Below are positions 52,868 to 61,716 of a DNA stretch of 64,000 nt, in pieces (position 1 is the first letter of the stretch; each line of letters opens with the position of its first letter). The translations under genes were made by a program, and so were the position numbers. The stretch comes from Dyadobacter endophyticus. GTDB taxonomy: Bacteria; Bacteroidota; Bacteroidia; Cytophagales; Spirosomataceae. The notes under the pieces are model-generated. The model was not told the origin of the DNA. It did no database searches and saw only the letters and a program-made list of their open reading frames with translations. The stretch is taken from positions 248,001-312,000 of the forward strand of contig NZ_BMIA01000004.1 in NCBI RefSeq assembly GCF_014641595.1, written 5' to 3'.

Positions 52868-53842
52868 ATGCAAGAAATATTGGATGCGACTATCGAGAAC
52901 ATTGCTGTGAGCCAGCGTGCTAACCTGGAAGTTTTTTCAGGCACATTGCAGCACCTCGCCCAAACCGACAGGGACATTATCGTGGTAACGAGCGATTCGC
53001 GCGGTTCTGGAAAACTGGTGCCGTTCGGGCAAAAATTTCCCGAGCAGATCATCGAGGTAGGCATTGCCGAGCAAAACCTCGTGGGCGTTTCGGCAGGTTT
53101 GGCTTCGGCAGGTAAAAAGGTTTTTGCCGTTTCTCCCGCCTGTTTCCTGACGGCCCGCGCGTTGGAACAGATCAAAAACGATGTGGCCTACTCCAACAAC
53201 CCGGTGAAGCTGATCGGTATCAGTGCCGGCGTGAGCTATGGCGCATTGGGCTCCACGCACCACAGCTTGCACGATTTTGCCGTTTTGCGCACCATTAACA
53301 ACATTATAGTAGTAGCTCCGGCAGATAATTTCGAAACGGAGCAAGCCATTTTGCTGGCTGCGGAAAGCAATATTCCGGTGTATATCCGCTTTGGCAAGAA
53401 ACAGATGCCTTTGCTTTCCGAGGATGAAAAGACTTTCGGGTTCGGGAAAGGGCGCATCGTGCGAGAGGGAAGCGACATTACCATTATCGGAACAGGCGAA
53501 ACGGTGGCACCTGCATTACTGGCTGCCGAAAAGCTCGAACGCGAGTACAATGTCTCCGCCGCGGTGGTGAGCATGCACACGATCAAGCCGCTGGATTACG
53601 ATCTTTTGCAAAATATCGCTGCTGCCGGCCAGCCTGTTCTTACAGTAGAAGAGCATAGCATTTACGGGGGGCTTGGTGAGGCTTGCGCTTCGTTTTTGAT
53701 TCAGCATAACTTCCATAACCGGTTCAAGATCATGGGTATTCCCGATGAATACACCGTTACCGGCTCTCAAACAGAAATTTTCAACCATTACGGCATTTCG
53801 GAAGGAGGCATCGCCGCCGCGGCACTTGGCCTTGTCAGGTAA
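52868..53842 (+). CDS. Transketolase C-terminal subunit (pyrimidine-binding and regulatory domains)
   Basis: 324 residues covering the second half of transketolase. The TPP pyrimidine domain (IVVTSDSRGSGKL, FPEQIIEVGIAEQNLVGVSA with the conserved Glu in GIAEQN, LGSTHHSLHDFAVLR) is followed by the C-terminal domain (VSAAVVSMHTIKPLD, LTVEEHSIYGGLGEA). It pairs with the upstream subunit to transfer a two-carbon unit between sugar phosphates. In a D-apiose route it would release dihydroxyacetone phosphate from apulose 4-phosphate; otherwise it serves pentose phosphates. Confidence 0.9.
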   Translation: MQEILDATIENIAVSQRANLEVFSGTLQHLAQTDRDIIVVTSDSRGSGKLVPFGQKFPEQIIEVGIAEQNLVGVSAGLASAGKKVFAVSPACFLTARALEQIKNDVAYSNNPVKLIGISAGVSYGALGSTHHSLHDFAVLRTINNIIVVAPADNFETEQAILLAAESNIPVYIRFGKKQMPLLSEDEKTFGFGKGRIVREGSDITIIGTGETVAPALLAAEKLEREYNVSAAVVSMHTIKPLDYDLLQNIAAAGQPVLTVEEHSIYGGLGEACASFLIQHNFHNRFKIMGIPDEYTVTGSQTEIFNHYGISEGGIAAAALGLVR

Positions 53843-53929
53843 GCAACAGTCCGTGTAAGTGTAAACGGTCGGTTAATTAGTCGTTGTAGCATCAGGTATT
53901 TTTCAAATAGGGTTATTTGGTCAAAATTT

Positions 53930-55354
53930 ATGAAACTGATAAGACAAATGTGCTGTGCTACCGTGCTGCTTCTTGCAGCCGGCCGCGTCGCGTGTGCACA
54001 GGAAGCGCCCGGCGTGAACACGCCCAAACACCGCGTGCTGGTACTGACAGACATTGAGAACGAGCCGGACGACACCCAGTCGATGATCCGGTTTTTGACC
54101 TATTCCAATCAATGGGACATCGAGGGCCTCGTGGCCACGACCTCCATTCACCAGCAAAAACGGGTGGCACCGGAAAAAATCAAACAGCTCATAGAAGCCT
54201 ACCGCAAAGTGCGTCCGAACCTGCTTTTGCACGAAAAAGGTTATCCTGAGGCAGACTATCTGATAAGTATTACTAAGAGCGCCTATCCCGATTTTGGCCT
54301 GAATGCAATAGGCAAGGGCAAAGATTCGGAAGGTTCTGAATGGATTATCAAAGTAGTAGATAAAAAAGACGATCGGCCGGTATGGATTCCCGTCTGGGGC
54401 GGTGCCAACTGCTTGGCACAGGCACTTTGGAAGGTCAAAATGACCCGTTCGCCAGAAGACGTTAAGAAGTTTGTGTCTAAAATAAGAATGTATACTATTT
54501 CGGATCAGGACGATACAGGTCCGTGGATCCGTAAGAATTTTCCGGAATTGTTTTACGTGGGCAGCCCCGGCTATCACGCGGCGGGCGCTTACCACTATGC
54601 CACCTGGTCGGGCATCAGCGGTGACAAGTTTCACGGCCGTTTTGCAGGCGCTAACTTTGAAATAGTAGACAACCCCTGGCTCGACGAGCACGTACGCAGC
54701 CACGGCCCGATGGGCAAGGAATATCCATTTACCAAATTCCTGATGGAGGGCGATACACCTTCTTTTTTAGGATTGATTGATAATGGCTTAAACGATCCCG
54801 AGCACCCCGAGTACGGCGGCTGGGGCGGGCGGTACGAACTTTACACGCCGCGTACACTCAAATATTTTTATGAACCCGAAACCCGTCCGATCTATACCGA
54901 CGCGATGGACGAGGTGAAAGGCGTGGACGGTGCCTACCATACCAGCAACAAAGCGACGCTCTGGCGTTGGCGCGAAGCATTTCAGTACGATTTCGCAGCG
55001 CGGATGGATTGGACGATCAAGCCTTACAAAGAGGCTAATCATCCGCCAAAAGCCGTCGTGAAAGGCGGTACGCGCATTCATGCCAAAGTGGGTGAAACCG
55101 TGCAGCTGAGTGCGGAAGGTTCGCAGGACCCGGATGGCAACGCATTAGCCTACGAGTGGATCTATTACCCGGAGCCGGGTAGTTACAATATCAAAGAATC
55201 CCTCGGCATTAAAGATATAAAGGCTGCGCAGACGTCTTTTGTGGCTCCAAAGGTGGAAAAACCGGAGACCATTCACGTGGTACTGGCCGTTACTGACAAT
55301 GGCTCGCCCGCGCTGACGCGTTACCAGCGCGTGATCGTGACCGTGTACCCCTAG
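53930..55354 (+). CDS. DUF1593 nucleoside-hydrolase-like secreted protein
   Basis: 474 residues with a signal peptide (ending RVACAQ). The N-terminal nucleoside-hydrolase-like domain shows the acidic cluster VLVLTDIENEPDDTQSMIRF and a PVWGGANCLAQALWK region. The C-terminal beta-sandwich (VQLSAEGSQDPDGNALAYEW, VVLAVTDNGSPALT) resembles Ig/PKD-type modules. DUF1593 proteins occur with glycan degradation genes but their reaction is not established; a ribosyl- or apiosyl-type glycoside bond fits the fold and context as a guess. It lies between the transketolase and the ABC operon, 87 nt and 54 nt away. Confidence 0.8.
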   Translation: MKLIRQMCCATVLLLAAGRVACAQEAPGVNTPKHRVLVLTDIENEPDDTQSMIRFLTYSNQWDIEGLVATTSIHQQKRVAPEKIKQLIEAYRKVRPNLLLHEKGYPEADYLISITKSAYPDFGLNAIGKGKDSEGSEWIIKVVDKKDDRPVWIPVWGGANCLAQALWKVKMTRSPEDVKKFVSKIRMYTISDQDDTGPWIRKNFPELFYVGSPGYHAAGAYHYATWSGISGDKFHGRFAGANFEIVDNPWLDEHVRSHGPMGKEYPFTKFLMEGDTPSFLGLIDNGLNDPEHPEYGGWGGRYELYTPRTLKYFYEPETRPIYTDAMDEVKGVDGAYHTSNKATLWRWREAFQYDFAARMDWTIKPYKEANHPPKAVVKGGTRIHAKVGETVQLSAEGSQDPDGNALAYEWIYYPEPGSYNIKESLGIKDIKAAQTSFVAPKVEKPETIHVVLAVTDNGSPALTRYQRVIVTVYP

Positions 55355-55364
55355 CCGGGCGCCC

Positions 55365-55379
55365 CTGGCCGGGGGCCAG
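55365..55379 (+). other. Short GC-rich hairpin before the binding-protein gene
   Basis: CTGGCC (55365-55370) and GGCCAG (55374-55379) form a 6-bp stem with a GGG loop, between the DUF1593 stop and the binding-protein start. There is no T-run. It may protect the downstream ABC transcript after processing. Confidence 0.4.
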
Positions 55380-55408
55380 TAAGTGCAGCCGTCTAAACCC
55401 ATTGAAGC

Positions 55409-56365
55409 ATGAAAATCAGCATACATTACCGGATAGCACTTTTTAGTATCCTGTTCGGGCTTGGATTTACAGGTTGTAAAACAAAAAAATCCGAAGACGA
55501 GCCGAAGAAGATCGCGATCGTCGTGTCGACCCTAAACAACCCTTGGTTCGTTTTCCTCGCTCAAAAAGCCGAAGCGAAAGCGAAGCAGCTGGGTTATGAA
55601 TCCAAAATATTTGATTCCCAAAACAATACCGCCCAGGAAACCGACCATTTCGACAATGCGATTGCGTCGGGCTACGACGCCATTCTATTCAATCCTACCG
55701 ATGCCGACGGATCCATTGTGAATGTGAAGAATGCAGTAGCAGCGGGCGTACCGGTGTTTTGCATGGACCGGGAGGTGAATGCCAATGGCGCTGCTACTTC
55801 GCAGATCCTGTCCGACAGCTATTCCGGCTGCGTGGCTATCGGGAAGTATTTCGTCGAGACATTAAACAAGAAAGGTAAATACGTCGAAATCCTCGGGATG
55901 GTAGGCGATAACAACACCTGGAACCGTTCGAAGGGCTTTCACAGCGTGGTGGATTTCTATCCGGGTTTAAAAATGGTCGCACAGCAAAGTGCCGATTTCG
56001 ACCGTAACAAGGCCATGGAAGTGATGGAATCGATCCTGCAAGCGCATCCGGATATCGATGGGGTATTCTGCGGCAACGACGCCATGGCCATGGGCGCTTA
56101 CCAGGCATTGGTTGCTTCCGGAAAGGCCGATCGCGTGAAGGTATTTGGCTTCGATGGTGCCGAGGATGTGGTGAAATCTATTCAGGACGGGAAGATATTG
56201 GCAACAGGCATGCAGTTTCCGGAGGTAATGGCGCAGACGGCAGCCACTTTTGCCGACGAGTACTTCAAAGGAAAACGTGATTTTCCGGGCAAAATGCCGG
56301 TGGCTGTGGAGTTGGTGAAAAAGGATAATGTCGAAAATTATGCCGCTTACGGCGAAAAAGAATAG
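55409..56365 (+). CDS. Sugar ABC transporter substrate-binding lipoprotein (RbsB-like)
   Basis: 318 residues with lipid Cys23 in LGFTGC. It has the periplasmic-binding-protein fold of the ribose/galactose class: IAIVVSTLNNPWFVFLAQKA, ASGYDAILFNPTDADG, VFCMDREVNANG and VFCGNDAMAMGAYQALVASG. It captures a monosaccharide in the periplasm for the importer encoded downstream. D-Apiose-specific binding proteins belong to this class. With apiosidase-type enzymes in the same island, D-apiose is the leading ligand candidate. Confidence 0.92.
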   Translation: MKISIHYRIALFSILFGLGFTGCKTKKSEDEPKKIAIVVSTLNNPWFVFLAQKAEAKAKQLGYESKIFDSQNNTAQETDHFDNAIASGYDAILFNPTDADGSIVNVKNAVAAGVPVFCMDREVNANGAATSQILSDSYSGCVAIGKYFVETLNKKGKYVEILGMVGDNNTWNRSKGFHSVVDFYPGLKMVAQQSADFDRNKAMEVMESILQAHPDIDGVFCGNDAMAMGAYQALVASGKADRVKVFGFDGAEDVVKSIQDGKILATGMQFPEVMAQTAATFADEYFKGKRDFPGKMPVAVELVKKDNVENYAAYGEKE

Positions 56366-56367
56366 CT

Positions 56368-56985
56368 ATGCCTAAACCGATCCGATACCTGATTTACGTG
56401 GCGGTGATTGCATTACTGGCTTATAATTCGGTGTATTTTAAAAAGCTGGATGAAGTGAGGGCCGGCACCACGTCATTCGACGCCGCCCGTTATGCCAGGG
56501 ATTTCTGGCAAAAAAAGCTAACGCCGGGCCTTTCCAAAGCCGTGGACCTGAACGCATTGACCACACTTTTGAAAACCGACAAGGAAAAAGCATTCAGTGC
56601 GCATTCACACGCGTTGGGCATTGGTAACATCCGTTATTTCCTCGTAAAAGGAGCAGGTGTTGTAAGCGATGTGGAGGAGAATGAGGTGAGGTTGGAAGTG
56701 GGCGGGAATGAAGCGCGCATTGCTACCGAATACATTTTCGGCAATGCGGTCCGCGATGCTTCGGGCGCTATCGATATTAATGCATTTACAAATTCCATGG
56801 ATTTTAATAACGTATCGGCCGAGATCAACAAGCTGATCCGCGAAAAGGTGGTGCGGGCATTCAAATCCAAAGTAAAAAAAGGTGATCGCGTGGTATTTCA
56901 CGGCGCGATCGAACTGAACCGCGAGCATTTGCAGGTGAATGACATTGAAGTTATTCCCGTAAGTCTCCAAATCGAAAAGCCATGA
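56368..56985 (+). CDS. DUF2291-family accessory protein
   Basis: 205 residues with an N-terminal membrane helix (IRYLIYVAVIALLAYNSVYF). The mature part shows the DUF2291 pattern (AHSHALGIGNIRYFLVKGAG, SMDFNNVSAEINKLIREKVV, GDRVVFHGAIELN). The family is usually found inside ribose-type ABC operons and its job is not known; an envelope partner of the transporter is plausible. It starts 2 nt after the binding-protein gene and overlaps the ATPase start by 4 nt. Confidence 0.85.
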   Translation: MPKPIRYLIYVAVIALLAYNSVYFKKLDEVRAGTTSFDAARYARDFWQKKLTPGLSKAVDLNALTTLLKTDKEKAFSAHSHALGIGNIRYFLVKGAGVVSDVEENEVRLEVGGNEARIATEYIFGNAVRDASGAIDINAFTNSMDFNNVSAEINKLIREKVVRAFKSKVKKGDRVVFHGAIELNREHLQVNDIEVIPVSLQIEKP

Positions 56986-58502
56986 CGGAAACAGCGACAT
57001 TGTTGGAAGTGAAGAAGGTTACGAAGCGGTTTCCGGGTGTGGTTGCGCTGGACGAAGTCTCACTGTCGATCGAAGCGGGCAAGGTTACGGCTCTGATCGG
57101 CGAAAACGGGGCGGGAAAATCGACATTGATGAAGATCTTGTCGGGCGTTTACCTGGATTTTGAAGGGGAATTTTATTACAAAGGAGAACCAGCGCGGTTC
57201 TCGGACCCGAAAGACGCGCAGCAGCACGGTGTGGCGATCATCCACCAGGAACTGAACCTGATTCCCTATTTGACCATTGCTGAAAATATTTTCCTGGGCC
57301 GCGAACTCGTGACCCAGTATGGCACAATGGACAAAAGCCGCATGCGTAAGCGCACGCAGGAATTGCTCGACCGGTTGAAGCTGAAAGTCAATCCCGATTC
57401 GCAGGTTTTTAAGCTCAAGGTAGGGCAGCAGCAGATCGTCGAAATCGCCAAAGCGCTGCTTACCGACGCGGAACTGATCATCATGGATGAGCCGACCTCC
57501 GCTATTACGGGCGCGGAAGTGGAAGTCCTTTTCGATATTGTCGCCGATCTTAAGTCCCAAAACAAAGCCGTTGTGTATGTTTCGCACAAGCTCGACGAGC
57601 TCTTCCGCATTGCCGATAATTACGTGGTGCTGCGGGATGGTAAAAGTATCGAATCCGGCGAAATGGCGGGCATGACCCAGGATCAGCTGATCAGTAAAAT
57701 GGTGGGGCGGAAAATTGAGGTTATGCGTAAAACCACTGACCGCGGCGTGTGCGAACCGTTGCTGGAAGTGAAGAACCTGAGCCTAAAAAGCCGGTTGAAA
57801 GCGGGGAATGTGCTGAGCAATGTTTCTTTTAATATAGGTAAAGGGGAAATTGTAGGTCTTTTCGGACTAATGGGTGCAGGACGTACCGAGTTGCTTGAAA
57901 CCATTTTCGGCCTCCATCCGGCACGTTCTAGCGGGCAGGTGCTGCTCGGCGGACAATCCATTTGTTGCGATTCTCCCGCACGTGCCATCGCAGCCGGGCT
58001 CGCGCTCGTACCCGAGGACCGGAAGAAAGACGGTCTCGTGCTCGGCCTTGGAGTGAAAAACAATATCAGCCTCACCACATTGCAGGAAATGGAGCAGCTG
58101 GGCACGCTCAACGACTCGAAAGAATGCGAGTTGGCTGATCACTATATCAGTGAGTTACGCATTAAAACGCCAACGAAAGAACAGAAGGCTAAAAACCTCA
58201 GCGGAGGCAACCAGCAAAAGATCGTGCTCGCCAAATGGCTGGCGACGCGCCCGAAAGTGCTCTTGCTCGACGAACCGACGCGCGGCATCGACATCAATGC
58301 CAAAACGGAGATTTACAAACTCATTATCAGGCTTGCCGACGAAGGTTTGGGTATTTTAATGGTGTCTTCCGAACTCCCCGAAATTCTGGCCATTTCCGAC
58401 CGCATCCTCGTAATGGCGGAGGGGCGTCTGACGGGCGAGTTTCTGGCAAGCGAAGCGTCGGAGGATGGGATTTTGAAAAAGGCTATAAGTGCTATGCAGT
58501 AG
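56982..58502 (+). CDS. Sugar ABC transporter ATP-binding protein (RbsA/MglA-like, two cassettes)
   Basis: 506 residues with two fused nucleotide-binding domains. First: Walker A IGENGAGKSTLMK, signature-like LKVGQQQIVEIAKA, Walker B LIIMDEPTS. Second: degenerate Walker A FGLMGAGRTELLE, signature NLSGGNQQKIVLAKWL, Walker B VLLLDEPTRGID. It energises import of a monosaccharide with the permease downstream. ATGA overlap with DUF2291. Confidence 0.95.
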   Translation: MTETATLLEVKKVTKRFPGVVALDEVSLSIEAGKVTALIGENGAGKSTLMKILSGVYLDFEGEFYYKGEPARFSDPKDAQQHGVAIIHQELNLIPYLTIAENIFLGRELVTQYGTMDKSRMRKRTQELLDRLKLKVNPDSQVFKLKVGQQQIVEIAKALLTDAELIIMDEPTSAITGAEVEVLFDIVADLKSQNKAVVYVSHKLDELFRIADNYVVLRDGKSIESGEMAGMTQDQLISKMVGRKIEVMRKTTDRGVCEPLLEVKNLSLKSRLKAGNVLSNVSFNIGKGEIVGLFGLMGAGRTELLETIFGLHPARSSGQVLLGGQSICCDSPARAIAAGLALVPEDRKKDGLVLGLGVKNNISLTTLQEMEQLGTLNDSKECELADHYISELRIKTPTKEQKAKNLSGGNQQKIVLAKWLATRPKVLLLDEPTRGIDINAKTEIYKLIIRLADEGLGILMVSSELPEILAISDRILVMAEGRLTGEFLASEASEDGILKKAISAMQ

Positions 58503-58560
58503 GCTGTAAGCACTTTTACGACGCAGTAAACACAAACATTCAACATAAGTATACAGCCTA

Positions 58561-59535
58561 ATGCCTATTGCATACAGCCCAAAAAACCTTGCCAAGTTCC
58601 AGTCGCTCATCGCGCTGTTCCTGCTGTGCCTCGCATTAAGCATTCTGTCGGACAAGTTTCTGACGTTTTCGAACCTTTGGAACGTCATGCGGCAGATTTC
58701 GGTCAATATCTGCATTTCGGTGGGGATGACTTTGATCGTGTTAACTGCTGGGATTGACTTATCCGTTGGCTCGGTACTAGCATTATGCGGGGCCATTACG
58801 GCTGGTTTGCTTAAAAATGGTATTGAGTTACCGGGCCAAAATCTGTTTATCGGCTTTACAGTGTTGGGCGCAATTCTTGCGGGCGCGCTTTCCGGCTCGG
58901 CGTTGGGCGCATTCAATGGGTGGGCCATCACCAAGTTCAACGTGCCGCCTTTTGTGGCTACGTTGGCCATGCTTACTGTCGCGAGGGGCCTTACCATGCT
59001 CTGGACGGGTGGTTTCCCGATCAGCGGGCTGGGAGATACGTTTCTGTTTATCGGTACGGGCTGGTTTCTGGGTATTCCGGTGCCGGTCTGGATTTCTATC
59101 GTGGTGGTGGCGCTCGCCGTTTTTCTTACCGATAAAACCCGCATTGGCCGTTACATTTACGCCATTGGAGGCAATGAAAGTGCCTCGCGGTTGTCGGGCA
59201 TCAATGTCAACAAGGTCAAAATAATCGTGTATACTATTGCCGGAGCGCTCGCGGCGGTGGGGGGGATCATGGTCACATCGCGCCTCGATTCCGCCCAACC
59301 CAACGCGGGTATCAGCTATGAACTGGATTCGATCGCGGCCGTCGTTATCGGTGGCACCTCGCTTTCGGGCGGACGCGGGAGCATTCTCGGCACCGTGCAG
59401 GGAGCGATTATCATTGGGGTTTTGAACAACGGTTTGGTCCTTTTGAATGTATCGCCGTTCTGGCAGCAGGTGGTGAAGGGGCTGGTGATTTTGCTGGCGG
59501 TGATTATTGATAAGTCGAATTCGAAGAATGAATAG
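58561..59535 (+). CDS. Sugar ABC transporter permease (RbsC-like)
   Basis: 324 residues, about eight to ten hydrophobic helices, with the branched-chain/ribose permease signature AGIDLSVGSVLALCGAITAG and the coupling-loop stretch YAIGGNESASRLSGINVNKV. The C-terminal SIAAVVIGGTSLSGGRGSIL is typical of RbsC. It completes the importer. A 58-nt gap separates it from the ATPase, and terminator-like hairpins follow. Confidence 0.95.
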   Translation: MPIAYSPKNLAKFQSLIALFLLCLALSILSDKFLTFSNLWNVMRQISVNICISVGMTLIVLTAGIDLSVGSVLALCGAITAGLLKNGIELPGQNLFIGFTVLGAILAGALSGSALGAFNGWAITKFNVPPFVATLAMLTVARGLTMLWTGGFPISGLGDTFLFIGTGWFLGIPVPVWISIVVVALAVFLTDKTRIGRYIYAIGGNESASRLSGINVNKVKIIVYTIAGALAAVGGIMVTSRLDSAQPNAGISYELDSIAAVVIGGTSLSGGRGSILGTVQGAIIIGVLNNGLVLLNVSPFWQQVVKGLVILLAVIIDKSNSKNE

Positions 59536-59602
59536 ACTTGATTGATCGAGTCTATGCACTCCCGGCTGAATTTTACCATCATCAACGGATTTTCAGCACG
59601 GG
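59532..59602. terminator. Two hairpins between convergent operons
   Basis: ATAGACT (59532-59538) pairs with AGTCTAT (59549-59555) across the permease stop. CCCGGCTGAA (59561-59570) pairs with TTCAGC-A-CGGG (59592-59602) with one bulge. They lie between the convergent permease and T9SS cargo genes and probably end transcription from both sides. Confidence 0.6.
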
Positions 59603-59619
59603 AGCGAATAGCACAGATT

Positions 59620-60711
59620 TTATTTGTTAACTACAATCTTGGATGTGACCTGGCTGTTGTCGTCTTGTAAAATTTTCATCAGGTAGAGCCCTCCGGCAGT
59701 GGAGCCGACATGGACCGTATTATCAGCCGATAGCTCGAAACTTTTTACCAGTTTTCCCGACATATCCCAAAGTTGCGCTGCCTTGATTTTGCGGCCGACA
59801 GTCGGTGAAAGATGGATCACCCCCGACGTAGGATTGGGCCAGGCCTGCGAAAATTCGGGGAAGTTGACAACCTCAATTTTACTGTAAGCGAATGAGTCGT
59901 CGTTGTCCACCATTTTGAGCCGGTAGTAGTTTGATCCGGCGAACGGAGTGGGATCGACTAATGTATAGTTGTTCAGCTCTTTGCTTTCGCCTTCCGAGGT
60001 CACAATTCCGATGGCAGACCACTGTTTTGCATCCGGACTTCTTTGTATTTCGAAGTGTCGGCTATTGGATTCCTCGGTGGTAGCCCAATTCAAGACGGTC
60101 TGATTCAATTCTTTCGAAGCGGAGAAAGATTTCAAAACCACAGGGAGCGGTAAGACAAACAATTGAATGTATAATAAGCTTCGCGTTGCATCATTAGACA
60201 CGTTTACGCTGGGTTCGGGACTAAAAAACCTGTTGACCTGATCAGCCGCTTCTACACCATTTACCTTAACTGACCACTCATGATATGCCTCGATTTCTCC
60301 TCCGATCAGGGCGATATTCGAATTCCCGCCGATCCCCCATTGCGCGTCGTAAAGTTCAAATTCGACCAGATCCAGCGTGGCCCCCGGAGCGAGGGAGATG
60401 GGCAAACTTCCGGTCCATGTTTGCATGTTTTTTACACCAAAATTGTAATACGAATTATCCTTGATGACGTCTTTCGGGTCGGGATAGGTAGGTAAGAATT
60501 TCCTTCTGATCGGGGTCTTACCACTGCCGAAACTGAGGGTGTACTTTATCCCTGTGAGGTTTCCCGTAATGGTGGTCGATCCATTGTTTTTGATCACAAA
60601 AATGACCTGGCTGGACGTGCCGCCGTGACGAAGACCTCCCTGGATGTTTTGTGCATGGCTGGCGATTGCAGAAATGATGAGAATGCCGAATAGAAATAGA
60701 TTTGTCTTCAT
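59620..60711 (-). CDS. Secreted protein with type IX secretion C-terminal sorting domain
   Basis: 363 residues, signal peptide ending SHAQ. A beta-rich N-terminal half (residues 25-190) has no family that I recognise. A fibronectin-like segment (VLNWATTEESNSRHFEIQRS, then GSNYYRLKMVDND) and a C-terminal type A sorting domain follow (AWPNPTSGVIHL, LWDMSGKLVKSFEL, GLYLMKILQDD). It should be exported to the cell surface by the type IX secretion system. It is isolated from the carbohydrate operons by strand and terminators. Function unknown. Confidence 0.85.
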   Translation of the reverse strand: MKTNLFLFGILIISAIASHAQNIQGGLRHGGTSSQVIFVIKNNGSTTITGNLTGIKYTLSFGSGKTPIRRKFLPTYPDPKDVIKDNSYYNFGVKNMQTWTGSLPISLAPGATLDLVEFELYDAQWGIGGNSNIALIGGEIEAYHEWSVKVNGVEAADQVNRFFSPEPSVNVSNDATRSLLYIQLFVLPLPVVLKSFSASKELNQTVLNWATTEESNSRHFEIQRSPDAKQWSAIGIVTSEGESKELNNYTLVDPTPFAGSNYYRLKMVDNDDSFAYSKIEVVNFPEFSQAWPNPTSGVIHLSPTVGRKIKAAQLWDMSGKLVKSFELSADNTVHVGSTAGGLYLMKILQDDNSQVTSKIVVNK

Positions 60712-61050
60712 GGTTGGCTATTGTTGGATTTAGATTTTTTACAGGGCTTGCAGATCTGGAAATGATATGGAATGTCTTGTAACTGAATTGTATAGTGTTG
60801 TAACTTATTGCAACTTAACTTATTTTTATCAAGTATCAAAAGGGCAGATTTATCCTTGTTGCGCACAAGATGACCATTGAATCCTTTGGTATGTCACTGC
60901 TTGCTTAGCAGACGCATTTCGGCTCCGATTCGCTGCATATCGCAGTCGGAAATAGTCCTTCAAAACCTAAACAGATTTTCGAATAGCACCGGAGTTCATG
61001 CCATTACCGCGATTATCCGTAAATTATCGCATTCACTCAATTTTAATGCG
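60712..61050. other. Intergenic region between T9SS cargo gene and HD-domain gene
   Basis: 339 nt between divergent genes, AT-rich near the left side. It contains GTTG/CAAC arms around ACTTATT-type sequence near 60799-60816 but no convincing promoter pair. The plus-strand frame into the HD gene opens at 60877, yet its first 58 codons look non-coding. Confidence 0.45.
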
Positions 61051-61581
61051 ATGCGAGATCACGAACCGCTGATCGGCGAGCTCCTGGAACGTTTCAGACA
61101 GGAAATCGGGGCCGACCTTGAAAAGTATTCCAATCACGTTCACCGGGTTTTCGAAACTTGTGTGATGCGCGATACCGACCCTGCAAACCGCCACAAATAT
61201 GCCATTGCAGCCGTATTTCACGACATCGGGATCTGGACGGCCCACACGATCGACTACCTTCCGCCATCCATCGAGCAAGCTGAGCATTACCTGAATACCA
61301 CACAAGGCGGCGCGGGTGTTGCCGAAATCACAGCTATGATTTATTGGCACCACAAGATCAGGGCCTATCGCGGTACATTTTCAGTAACGGTCGAAACCTT
61401 TCGGAAAGCAGACTGGACCGACGTGTCACTAGGCCTGCTCACATTCGGTGCCAACGCACAAATGCTTCGTCGCCTGCGCCGGAAGTTCCCGAATGCCGGG
61501 TTTCATTGGTTTTTGATAAAAAAGATCAGCGCTAATTTTTTGCGCCATCCTCTCAATCCGCTGCCGATGTTTAAATCGTAA
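61051..61581 (+). CDS. HD-domain protein (putative phosphohydrolase)
   Basis: 176 residues from the ATG at 61051 (MRDHEPLIGELLERFRQEIG); a longer frame from 60877 is less likely because its N-terminus is compositionally odd. HD-type metal residues are seen in YSNHVHRVFE, AAVFHDIGIW (His-Asp pair) and IYWHHKI. Such proteins hydrolyse nucleotides or other phosphates in the cytoplasm. The substrate is unknown and the gene is monocistronic. Confidence 0.8.
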   Translation: MRDHEPLIGELLERFRQEIGADLEKYSNHVHRVFETCVMRDTDPANRHKYAIAAVFHDIGIWTAHTIDYLPPSIEQAEHYLNTTQGGAGVAEITAMIYWHHKIRAYRGTFSVTVETFRKADWTDVSLGLLTFGANAQMLRRLRRKFPNAGFHWFLIKKISANFLRHPLNPLPMFKS

Positions 61582-61716
61582 GAACGGTGCCGGCGTATAG
61601 GGTTGGCGTTAGTTGAGTAAGTATAATTGTTCCATGATTTAATGAAATGTATGGTAGTAAGAAAGCAGTCCGGGTTGCTTTTTGTTCTCGAACCTGTCTA
61701 AAATTCATCCGTCTTC

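Noticed and set aside
52005..53842. Transketolase split by a frameshift
   Set aside because: Each half has its own start, stop and natural domain boundary with a 23-nt spacer, as in known two-subunit enzymes.
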